The notes under the pieces are model-generated. The model was not told the DNA's origin. It saw nothing but the letters and a program-made list of their open reading frames with translations, and ran no database searches. From NCBI GenBank assembly GCA_020722645.1, contig DYKL01000080.1, positions 1 through 11,315 on the forward strand: a stretch of DNA of 11,315 nt. Direction: 5' to 3'. The position numbers and the translations under genes were made by a program. This DNA comes from Acetofilamentum sp. Its GTDB lineage: Bacteria > Bacteroidota > Bacteroidia > Bacteroidales > JAFGUD01. Below, piece by piece: positions 1 to 6,384 of the stretch (within the stretch, counting starts at the first letter, position 1; the number at the start of each line of letters is the position of its first letter).

Positions 1-62
1 GCAAAATTAAAAAAATTTACAATCCCCCCTATATTTTGGATTGAGCCAAAAAAACTTATGCA

Positions 63-86
63 TTTTCGGATTTGAAAATCCGAAAA
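63..86. repeat. REP-like perfect hairpin, copy 1
   Basis: An 11-base arm (63-73) pairs perfectly with 76-86 around a 2-base loop. Pairs 60/89 and 61/88 extend the stem past one mismatch. The core TTCGGATTT/AAATCCGAA is the same as in the hairpin at 110-132. It lies about 100 bases beyond the stop of the minus-strand TlpA-like gene. It could act as a transcription terminator, but no strong T-run follows it, so a dispersed REP-like palindrome is the likelier reading. Confidence 0.7.
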
Positions 87-109
87 CGCTATAAATCAAA
101 TTATTATTA

Positions 110-132
110 AATTCGGATTTCAAATCCGAATT
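110..132. repeat. REP-like perfect hairpin, copy 2
   Basis: An 11-base arm (110-120) pairs perfectly with 122-132 around a single central base. It shares the TTCGGATTT/AAATCCGAA core with the hairpin at 63-86 and sits 23 bases from it, so the two form a tandem pair. The palindrome TACGCGTA follows at 136-143. No gene is seen in positions 1-189; these hairpins are its only clear content. Confidence 0.7.
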
Positions 133-189
133 AGCTACGCGTAAATAAGTTTCGTAAATGTAAGCTATTTTAAACCCAAAAACAATTCT

Positions 190-1635
190 TTATTTCTCGA
201 ACCATTTTTTATATTTTTCGTTGTAAAACATCTCAAAGTTGTCGGTTGGACTTGGTGCGTTAAGTTTATCAATATTACCTTCGGGGTCAATGAAAATGTA
301 AGTCGGGTAATTTTCAACTTTATATTTTTTTATAATATTATTATTTTTTTCAGCAAATAAAAAAGTCCATTCGATATCTTTGTTTTTTTGTAAAAAATCG
401 GTCATTTCATCATAGTTGTTGCCAATAAATATTGTTAAAATGTTCAATTTTTTGATTTTTTTATTGTGATATGACTTTAATAAAGTCAGATGTTGCTGGC
501 AAGCGTAACTTTTTGGGTGAAAAAACTGCAGATAAACAAATTCGCCTTTGAATTTTTCGAAACTGAAAGTATTATTTTTTTTATCGGGCAAATTCAGTTT
601 CGGTGCAGGCGTTCCCTCACGTAAAGAGTTAATTTCTGATAAAATTTTTTTGATGATTAAATAATTTTCGTTGGCAACAGTAGTCGGAGTAATGCTCAGA
701 AACATTTCAATAATATTGTTTTGAGTCTGTTCATCTTCATAGAATTTGTCGTACAAGCCTTTAATAACAATCAGTTCCGCTAATTTGTCGTTTTCAATTT
801 TACCGTAATTTTTTAATGTGTCTTTTAAATTAAAAAACGTTTTGTCGGATATATTTTTATAAATAATCGGCAAAGGCAGAATACTTGTTCCTGACTTAAA
901 ACAATTTTCGAAAGAGTAATTAAACAGACTCATATAAGCCGAGTTTTCAAATAAAACAGGAGTTTTTGAAAATAATGAGTCGAGCAGATATTGTTTATCG
1001 TGTTGGATAAAAAAATATTTCAAAAGTTCAAATTCGTATTTTTTATTAAAGGTAAAATATGAGTCGTCAGCAAAAGAAAATATTGTGTCGTTAATTTTTT
1101 CGACAGAATCTAAGTATTTGAATTTTTCGTTTTTAAACTTAAATTTTTGGAGTTCGTTTTTATGTTTGTTTAAAAAAGATTTATAAGCTAAAAGTAATAA
1201 ATTTATATCATTTTCTGGGGGGCTTACAATTATTGCCGGAAGTTTTTCTTTTTCAAAATAAGGATTCAAAAATTGTTCGTCAGTCATTTCGATTTTTTGC
1301 GGAATTCTTATTTCATATTTTTTGTCTTTTTCGACAGTCAAAAAAGCCATTAAAACCGGCAAATCAACAAATACATCTATTGTTTGGTCATTGTTAAAAT
1401 TAAAATTGAAAATTCCGGAAGTATCAACATAAGATTTTGCAACTATTTCGGTCGTATATGTAATTCTGTCTGAATATTTACATAAATATAATGTGTCGCC
1501 GATATACGAATTGGCTTTGCCTGTAATTATTGTCTGAGAATATAAATTTACGGAGGAAATAAAAAACAAGCTAAGCAAGATGTTCAGCAAGCCAGTTGAG
1601 AATATCGTTGTAAACTTCTTGTCTGTTGGTTTCAT
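190..1635 (-). CDS. Exported TlpA-like thioredoxin-fold protein with SxxC site
   Basis: This is probably a periplasmic or envelope-anchored member of the thioredoxin/TlpA superfamily, about 481 residues. The chosen ATG at 1635 gives a short lysine-containing n-region, a hydrophobic stretch and a likely signal cleavage after LYSQ. Residues about 30-110 look like the beta-rich DUF4369-type domain that often precedes TlpA domains in Bacteroidota. The middle is lysine-rich, helical and unassigned. The last 140 residues carry the thioredoxin fold: EGTPAPKLNLPD, then FKGEFVYLQFFHP, and the conserved cis-Pro segment VENYPTYIFID. The active-site position reads SYAC (499-510), so the usual first, nucleophilic Cys is Ser and a normal dithiol-disulfide cycle looks impossible. 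The start overlaps the end of the hydrolase gene by 65 bases in another frame. A TTG near 1605 would remove the overlap but give a signal peptide without positive charge. The specific role is unknown. Confidence 0.8.
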   Translation of the reverse strand: MKPTDKKFTTIFSTGLLNILLSLFFISSVNLYSQTIITGKANSYIGDTLYLCKYSDRITYTTEIVAKSYVDTSGIFNFNFNNDQTIDVFVDLPVLMAFLTVEKDKKYEIRIPQKIEMTDEQFLNPYFEKEKLPAIIVSPPENDINLLLLAYKSFLNKHKNELQKFKFKNEKFKYLDSVEKINDTIFSFADDSYFTFNKKYEFELLKYFFIQHDKQYLLDSLFSKTPVLFENSAYMSLFNYSFENCFKSGTSILPLPIIYKNISDKTFFNLKDTLKNYGKIENDKLAELIVIKGLYDKFYEDEQTQNNIIEMFLSITPTTVANENYLIIKKILSEINSLREGTPAPKLNLPDKKNNTFSFEKFKGEFVYLQFFHPKSYACQQHLTLLKSYHNKKIKKLNILTIFIGNNYDEMTDFLQKNKDIEWTFLFAEKNNNIIKKYKVENYPTYIFIDPEGNIDKLNAPSPTDNFEMFYNEKYKKWFEK

Positions 1636-2500
1636 TAAGCATTTCGTGCCTTCCATCTTCGTAAAGTTTCAGTTTAATATCATTAACTCCCGAATTCCTG
1701 TAATTATTGTAAACTTTTTGAACATCCTTAGAAAAATTACCAACCGGGTCTTTAGTTCCTGAAAACATCAGAATCGGAAGATTTTTAGGAACTTTGTCAA
1801 AAGTTGATTTTTTATTAACGAATAAAATCATTGAGAGCATATCAAAAAAGAAGCGGTTGCTGAAAACAGTACCGCAAAACGGGTCGTCAACGTAGTTTTT
1901 ATTTCTGTCGTTATCTCTTGAAAGCCAGTCGAAAGGTGTTTTGTTAGGTTTGAAAAAAGTGTTGTACTTGCCAAAAGATAATTTGTCCAAAAGTTTACTC
2001 GGTTTTGCTTTGTTTTTTAAGATACCTTGTAGCCAAGCCATAAAAATTCCGAATTTTATTAATGCACCGCTTTGTGCATTTGTGCCGGAAATTATAGCAC
2101 CTTTTATTTTGGGAGAATATTTTGCGATAGCAGTTCTGACAGCAAAAGAGCCCATTGAATGTCCCATTAAAAAAACGGGTTTATCAGGAAATTGTTGTAA
2201 AATTATCTCGTTGAGTTTAATAACATCATTAACCAAAAAATGCCAGCCGTTTTTTTTGCCGAAAAAGCCCAGATTTTGGACTGTTTTAGCAGTTTGTCCG
2301 TGTCCGATATGGTCGTTTACAAACACAACAAAGCCGTTTTTGGTCATAAAATCGCCAAATTCGGTGTATCTGCCTGAATGTTCAGCCATACCGTGAGCAA
2401 TTTGCAAAACTCCTTTGATTTCAGAGATTTCCGGTTCCCATTTTCTGACAAATATTTCCTGTTGATTTGAACCTTTGAATGTAAATGTAGTTTCTTTCAT
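1571..2500 (-). CDS. Alpha/beta hydrolase, monoacylglycerol lipase-like
   Basis: A 309-residue serine hydrolase of the Hydrolase_4/monoacylglycerol lipase (lysophospholipase) family, likely cytoplasmic because no signal peptide is seen. The landmarks are in order: oxyanion-region HGMAEHSGRY (residues 36-45), DHIGHGQT (63-70), nucleophile elbow GHSMGS with Ser115, acid Asp251 in GTKDPVG, and His285 in GRHEMLNE. All three triad members are present and the length is normal for the family. The expected reaction is ester-bond cleavage of monoacylglycerols or lysophospholipids; the exact substrate cannot be read from sequence. Its ATG lies 5 bases after the stop of the leucine-rich-repeat gene, so the two are probably cotranscribed. 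Its last 65 bases also encode the signal-peptide region of the next gene. Confidence 0.9.
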   Translation of the reverse strand: MKETTFTFKGSNQQEIFVRKWEPEISEIKGVLQIAHGMAEHSGRYTEFGDFMTKNGFVVFVNDHIGHGQTAKTVQNLGFFGKKNGWHFLVNDVIKLNEIILQQFPDKPVFLMGHSMGSFAVRTAIAKYSPKIKGAIISGTNAQSGALIKFGIFMAWLQGILKNKAKPSKLLDKLSFGKYNTFFKPNKTPFDWLSRDNDRNKNYVDDPFCGTVFSNRFFFDMLSMILFVNKKSTFDKVPKNLPILMFSGTKDPVGNFSKDVQKVYNNYRNSGVNDIKLKLYEDGRHEMLNETNRQEVYNDILNWLAEHLA

Positions 2501-2505
2501 TTGTA

Positions 2506-3438
2506 TTATTCTAATGGAAAACTTATATAGACGTTTGTCAGCATTTTTTCGATTTTTTTAACTTCTTCTTCGCTGAAAGAATTTGTGCCTGAAAGGTCTA
2601 TATATGTTAGATTGTGAAGTTTTTTGAAAGATTCAGGGATAATTGAAATATTGTTGTTCTGTAATTCTAATTCCTGCAGATTTGTTAAATATCCCATCTC
2701 TTCGGGTATTTCGGTAATGTTGTTATTTGCAAGGCTCACTACTTCGAGAGATTTAGCATTTTGAATTTGAGATGGTATTTTGTCAATTTGGTTGAATTGA
2801 AGATACAAAAGATTCAAATTTTCTAAACTGCCTATTGTAGCAGGAATGTTTGTTATAAAGTTTGTTGAAGCTCTGAACTCGGTGAGATTTGCACAAAATC
2901 CCATTTCATTAGGCAAAGATTGAATATTATTATGACTAACGTCAATTACAATCAAATTTCTGCATTTAAAAACAAAACCGGGGAGTTCGGTTAGCTGGTT
3001 GCCTGAGAGATATAAATATTGAAGATTTTTGAGATTTGAAATTTCTTCGGGTAAAGAATCGAGGTAATTGTCATTAACACTCAGTATTTTCAGGTTTTTT
3101 AAATTTCCGATTTCATGAGGTAGAGAAGTAAGCTCGTTTTTGTCGAGATATAATTCCTGTAAAAGAGGCAAATCACCAATTGTTGATGGTAAACTTACAA
3201 ATCCGTTGTCTAATAATCTTAGTCTTTGAATATTTTTGAATTTTGAAATATCATCAGGCAAAACCGGTAAACCTGAATTCAGAAGGTCTAAAACAATAAC
3301 TTTTTCAGGCTCTTTGTTGGCTTCATCCATAGTTGTGTAGATATATTCCATATCTAACTCTTCTGATGAAAGTAAAGTCTGAGATTTAGAAACGTAACTG
3401 AAAAGTAAAAAGAATAATATTACATAAAATTTATTCAT
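2506..3438 (-). CDS. Secreted leucine-rich-repeat protein
   Basis: A protein of about 310 residues made almost entirely of leucine-rich repeats. The ATG at 3438 starts a clean signal peptide (MNKFYVILFFLLFSYVSKSQ); an upstream in-frame TTG is less likely. After a short N-terminal segment come about ten repeats, nearly all exactly 23 residues, of the pattern NLxxLxLxxNxLxxLPxxIxxL, which is the bacterial/plant-like LPxxI class. The array ends in a capping helix with SEEEVKKIEKML. No C-terminal sorting domain, lipoprotein Cys or transmembrane helix is visible, so it should be released to the periplasm or outside. Such arrays are protein-interaction scaffolds; the partner is not known. It lies 5 bases upstream of the hydrolase gene and about 110 bases downstream of the DivIC-like gene. 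Confidence 0.88.
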   Translation of the reverse strand: MNKFYVILFFLLFSYVSKSQTLLSSEELDMEYIYTTMDEANKEPEKVIVLDLLNSGLPVLPDDISKFKNIQRLRLLDNGFVSLPSTIGDLPLLQELYLDKNELTSLPHEIGNLKNLKILSVNDNYLDSLPEEISNLKNLQYLYLSGNQLTELPGFVFKCRNLIVIDVSHNNIQSLPNEMGFCANLTEFRASTNFITNIPATIGSLENLNLLYLQFNQIDKIPSQIQNAKSLEVVSLANNNITEIPEEMGYLTNLQELELQNNNISIIPESFKKLHNLTYIDLSGTNSFSEEEVKKIEKMLTNVYISFPLE

Positions 3439-3549
3439 TATTTTTTGTAAGTTGTTTTGTTTCAATATTGTTTAATTTGCCAAAGTTTAAATATGTTAAT
3501 TTTAAAAAATCCTCAATTGTTTTTGCTAATTCACCGGCTGCTTATTAAA

Positions 3550-3867
3550 TCAATCAATTTCTTTAATGACAATAACTTCTTCATTCGGTTTGTGCATAAA
3601 ATATTCTTCTCTTGCAAATTTTTCAAGAGATTGATTATCTGTTTTAAGCAGAAAAAGTTTTTCTGAGTCTTCTGTCAACTTTGTTTCGATATATTTTTTT
3701 TGTTTTTCCAGTCGGTTAACTTCTGAATTGTATTTAAAAAGTCTTATAATATTATAGTCATCAATAAATAAAATCCATACAAAAAATATAGCAAATGTTA
3801 TTTTGAATTTGTTTTTTAGGATATATTGATAAATTTTTTTTAATTTGTCTGTTTCAAATTTCATCAT
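3550..3867 (-). CDS. Septum formation initiator, FtsB/DivIC family
   Basis: A bitopic division protein of about 105 residues with the usual FtsB/DivIC layout: a short basic cytoplasmic N-terminus, one transmembrane helix (about residues 21-36, rich in I, F, W), then a coiled coil (about 43-80; EVNRLEKQKKYIETKL) and the family's closing segment LEKFAREEYFMHKPNEEVIVI. By family knowledge it acts in the FtsQLB-type subcomplex that links the Z-ring to septal peptidoglycan synthesis. I chose the ATG pair at 3867/3864, since the longer frame from a GTG at 3891 would begin inside a promoter-like element. It is divergent from the amidase gene. No eno, udk or other common neighbour is in view, and the following gene is an LRR protein. 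Confidence 0.87.
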   Translation of the reverse strand: MMKFETDKLKKIYQYILKNKFKITFAIFFVWILFIDDYNIIRLFKYNSEVNRLEKQKKYIETKLTEDSEKLFLLKTDNQSLEKFAREEYFMHKPNEEVIVIKEID

Positions 3868-3890
3868 TTTGATAGTTAAAATCAATATCA

Positions 3891-3898
3891 CAAAAATA
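3891..3898 (-). promoter_or_regulatory. Possible -7 promoter element for the DivIC-like gene
   Basis: Read on the minus strand this is TATTTTTG, an exact match to the Bacteroidota -7 consensus TAnnTTTG, ending about 24 bases before the ATG at 3867. No good -33 TTTG is seen, only a T-rich stretch. In such AT-rich DNA a chance match is possible. The rest of the divergent spacer (3899-4010) is almost pure A/T, and I see no clear promoter for the amidase gene in it. Confidence 0.3.
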
Positions 3899-4010
3899 AA
3901 TTTTTTTTTATAAAAAAGTTAAAAAATAAATAATTTTTATACATAAAAATAATTCATTATTATAATTATTTGTTAATCAGGTGTTTATATTTTTTTCAAA
4001 AAGTTAAAAA

Positions 4011-4787
4011 ATGAAAGGAAAATTATTAGTTTCTGTTTTTCAGTCTGATGTTGTATGGTGTAATCGTCAAAAAAACATTCAAATTTTTGAAAATAAGTTA
4101 AAAAATATAAAAAATTCAGACATAATTATTTTGCCTGAAATGTTTGACACGGGTTTTTGTATTGAACCTCATAAAATTGCCGGCGAAAATGGTCAGGAAA
4201 CTTTGTATTGGATGAAGTCTTTTGCATTAAATAGTAATATTTCAATCTGTGGCAGCTTAATTTTCAAAGAAAATGAAAGATTTTTGAACAGGTTTTATTT
4301 TGTAACGCCTCAACAAGATGTTTTTTATTACGATAAACGACATTTGTTCGGTTACGGTGGCGAAAAAAATGAGTTTTCTGCCGGTAATAAACACACTTTG
4401 ATTACTTTTTCAGATTGGCAGATATTCCCGCTTATTTGTTATGATTTGCGATTTCCGGTTTGGGCAAGAAATATTCATAATTACAATCTTTTGATTTATG
4501 TAGCAAATTGGCCCGACAGCAGAATTGAGCAATGGAAGTCATTATTGATTGCAAGGGCTATCGAAAATCAAACATACACCATCGGAGTAAACCGAATCGG
4601 GACTGATGGCAACGGTTTTGTATATCCGGGAAAATCTTTGGCAGTTAATCCGAAAGGCGAAATTTTATACGAAGCAAAAGATTCAGAAGAGGATTTGTTT
4701 ACAGTTGAATTAGATTTGGATTTTTTGAAAGTTTTAAGACAGAAATTTCCAGTACTCAATGACAGAGATGAATTCAAAGTAATGTGA
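4011..4787 (+). CDS. Nitrilase-family omega-amidase (YafV-like)
   Basis: A 258-residue carbon-nitrogen hydrolase with the complete Glu-Lys-Cys triad: Glu43 in LPEMFDTGF, Lys109 in YYDKRHLF and Cys143 in LICYDLRFP. The downstream motif VANWPDSRIEQW and the RAIENQTY segment are typical of the YafV/Nit2-like omega-amidase branch. These enzymes hydrolyse alpha-ketoglutaramate or alpha-ketosuccinamate to the keto acid plus ammonia and are often considered metabolite repair or methionine-salvage enzymes. It has no signal peptide, so it should be cytoplasmic. The ATG at 4011 follows an A-rich leader, as is normal where no Shine-Dalgarno is used. It is the only plus-strand gene and converges on the kinase relic, with 54 bases between their stops and no obvious terminator. 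Confidence 0.92.
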   Translation: MKGKLLVSVFQSDVVWCNRQKNIQIFENKLKNIKNSDIIILPEMFDTGFCIEPHKIAGENGQETLYWMKSFALNSNISICGSLIFKENERFLNRFYFVTPQQDVFYYDKRHLFGYGGEKNEFSAGNKHTLITFSDWQIFPLICYDLRFPVWARNIHNYNLLIYVANWPDSRIEQWKSLLIARAIENQTYTIGVNRIGTDGNGFVYPGKSLAVNPKGEILYEAKDSEEDLFTVELDLDFLKVLRQKFPVLNDRDEFKVM

Positions 4788-4841
4788 TTCTATTTATTTA
4801 AAATGCTTCGATAGTGTTTTAAAAACCAGTGAGTCGCAAAT

Positions 4842-5882
4842 CTACTGCATTAAGTACAAACTGACTTTTTTTCGTAAGATTTTATTGCTGAAAGGTTTGG
4901 TGATATAATCATCGAAGACATCTTGATATTGTTTTTTTTCATCATCAAGAACATAAGCCGAAAGCCCGATTATTGGTAAATTGGGTTTGAAATTTTTAAT
5001 GATTTTTGCAGCAGAATATCCGTCCATAACCGGCATTTTAATGTCCATAAGCACAAGTTGGAAATCCTGTGTTTTGCAAATATCAACAGCTTCCTGACCG
5101 TTTTTGGCGTGAATGAGTTTGATATTATCGTTTATGAAAATTTTTTCTATAAAATGAAAATTGAATTGTTCATCTTCTGCAACCAAAATATTTTGAATCA
5201 GTATCGAAGACGTATTTGTTTCTGTTGTCTTTTTAACATTTTCTGCCGGATTATAAGGAATTGTAAAATAGAAAGTTGAACCAACATTGTGTTCTGATTC
5301 CACTCTGATTTTGCCTCCGAGTATGTCGGTCAATCCTTTTGATATTGCAAGTCCTAATCCTATGCCTTCGTATATTTTACTTTTATCATCATCAGCTTTG
5401 TTGAATCTGCCGAATATTTTGTTAATAAATTCTTCTTTTATTCCTATTCCTGTGTCTTTTACATAAAATTCAAGTTCATTTTTTTCTGCAACAAGGTAGT
5501 ATCCAAATTCGACACTTCCTTGATGTGTGAATTTTAATGCATTAGAGAGCAAATTTGATAAAATTGTAGTTATTTTTGATTTATCTGATATAATTTTTAC
5601 CTGTATGTCGTCTAAATTTCTTTTTGAGTAAAATGAAATATTTTGATTAGCTGCTTGTTTTTTGAATTCAGATGTTAATTCGGTTATTAAATTATTGGCA
5701 GAAAATTCTTCATTGAAGATTTTTTCCTGATTAGTTTCAATAGCTGAAATTTTAAGGATATTTGAAACGACAGACAGAAGCTGATTACTGCTTGATTGAA
5801 TTATTGAAATGTAGGTTTTTCTTTTTTCGTCGTCTATATCGTCTTCATCGTTTAATCCATAACTTTTATATTTTTTACGTAA
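4842..5882 (-). pseudogene. 5'-truncated hybrid sensor histidine kinase
   Basis: The minus-strand frame is open from just after a TAA at 5883-5885 to the TAG at 4842-4844, giving 346 residues. It starts inside the dimerization domain: the second DHp helix is recognisable (EKRKTYISIIQSSSNQLL, then SNILKISAIE), but the H-box with the phosphoacceptor His and any sensor domain are absent. The ATPase domain is complete (N-box LLSNALKFT, DTGIGI, FGRF, GIGLGLAIS). The receiver is also complete (acidic AEDE, Asp in LVLMDIKMP, Ser in IGLSAY, Lys in YITKPF). No ATG lies ahead of the coding part. A TTG at 5552 could only give the ATPase-plus-receiver part. Lost 5' sequence is the simplest reading, and the intact motifs suggest the loss is recent. 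The break coincides with a TTTACGTAAT palindrome. Confidence 0.8.
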
Positions 5883-5883
5883 T
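5874..5883. repeat. TACGTA palindrome, copy 1
   Basis: The 10-mer TTTACGTAAT, repeated exactly at 5947-5956, sits precisely where the kinase reading frame breaks off. The two copies are 73 bases apart. Confidence 0.5.
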
Positions 5884-5937
5884 TATTTTCTACATAATTG
5901 ATTTTTAATGACTTAAATTTTTTGAGTTAAAATTAAA

Positions 5938-5956
5938 TATTACGTATTTACGTAAT
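5938..5956. repeat. TACGTA inverted repeat, copy 2
   Basis: ATTACGT (5939-5945) and ACGTAAT (5950-5956) form a perfect 7-base inverted repeat around a 4-base loop. Its left half, the 13-mer TATTACGTATTTA (5938-5950), recurs at 6014-6026. Its right half recurs at 5874-5883. No protein frame explains this stretch; 5886-6060 otherwise shows only A/T-rich sequence with stops in all frames. Confidence 0.55.
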
Positions 5957-6013
5957 GTTTAATACTTGTTTATTTTTGTTATGTTTACTGATATTGTTGC
6001 AAATTAAAGCCTC

Positions 6014-6026
6014 TATTACGTATTTA
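6014..6026. repeat. TACGTA repeat, copy 3 (half-site)
   Basis: TATTACGTATTTA is an exact copy of 5938-5950, 76 bases downstream, but the second inverted arm is not conserved here. Confidence 0.5.
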
Positions 6027-6062
6027 TAAGAAAAGTTACGGTTTAATGAACAAAAATAAAAA

Positions 6063-6090
6063 AAACGCAAGATTTCTTTTTCTTGCGTTT
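6063..6090 (-). terminator. Rho-independent terminator after the AraC relic
   Basis: A perfect 10-base stem (6063-6072 with 6081-6090, core ACGCAAGA/TCTTGCGT) with an 8-base loop. On the minus strand it is followed by TTTTTATTTTT; on the plus strand a run of seven T follows, so it may work both ways. It lies 20 bases past the ancestral stop of the AraC-type relic and is presumably that gene's original terminator. Confidence 0.8.
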
Positions 6091-6109
6091 AATTTTTTTC
6101 ACAATTGTT

Positions 6110-6357
6110 TTAAGCCTTTTTTACAGGAATACAAAATCCACCGTAAAAAAACCTTCTTTGTGAGGTTCGGGGTACATTTCAAAACTATGACCGTCTGCAG
6201 AAATGTAGCCGCTTTGAGGAAGCCACATTCCACACATCTAACCCCAGGCTTGTGCAAAATCATCTGATGTCAGTCTAAAACGCCCGATTGCATAAGTCCC
6301 TTCCTGTATTTCCATTTTCCCGATCACCGACGTTTCAGGTGTCCACATCTGAAATTT
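6110..6357 (-). pseudogene. AraC-type regulator remnant, GyrI-like effector domain
   Basis: On the minus strand this translates to the C-terminal half of a GyrI-like/AraC effector-binding domain. The N-terminal piece holds TPETSVIGKMEIQEGTYAIG and RFRLTSDDFAQAW, then comes an in-frame TAG (6238-6240). The frame resumes as MCGMWLPQSGY, SADGHSFEMYPEPHKEG and FFTVDF. The expected family ending, a D-x-C-I-P-V-K-like tail, is reached only by a frame change near 6131-6138: one base appears to be lost, and the other frame reads IPVKKA and then TAA at 6110-6112. The helix-turn-helix region and the first half of the effector domain are missing. An ATG exists at 6348 but would give only a 36-residue peptide. 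Two independent lesions plus truncation make this a clear relic. It sits 27 bases beyond the receptor stop. Confidence 0.82.
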
Positions 6358-6384
6358 TTAACGGTTTTAAACCCAGACTAAATT

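Noticed and set aside
3439..3549. A minus-strand open stretch of about 36 codons between the DivIC-like and LRR genes, beginning AAGELAKTIEDFLKL.
   Set aside because: It has no ATG, follows two TAA codons directly, matches no family I know, and an open run this long is not rare. Kept as possible tail of a deleted gene only.
3961..4010. A promoter for the amidase gene around TTTG (3969-3972) and TATATTTT (3986-3993).
   Set aside because: The spacing between the two is 13 bases, well short of the 19-21 expected, and the -7 lacks the final G. The DNA is too AT-rich to call it.
5938..6032. A degenerate CRISPR array.
   Set aside because: Only three imperfect short A/T-rich copies, the outer ones half-sites, and no cas genes in view.
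4842..6357. The kinase and AraC fragments as parts of one hybrid two-component (HTCS) protein.
   Set aside because: The kinase frame ends at its own stop straight after the receiver, with no AraC helix-turn-helix. The AraC piece is a GyrI-like effector domain lying upstream with its own terminator, so these are separate genes.
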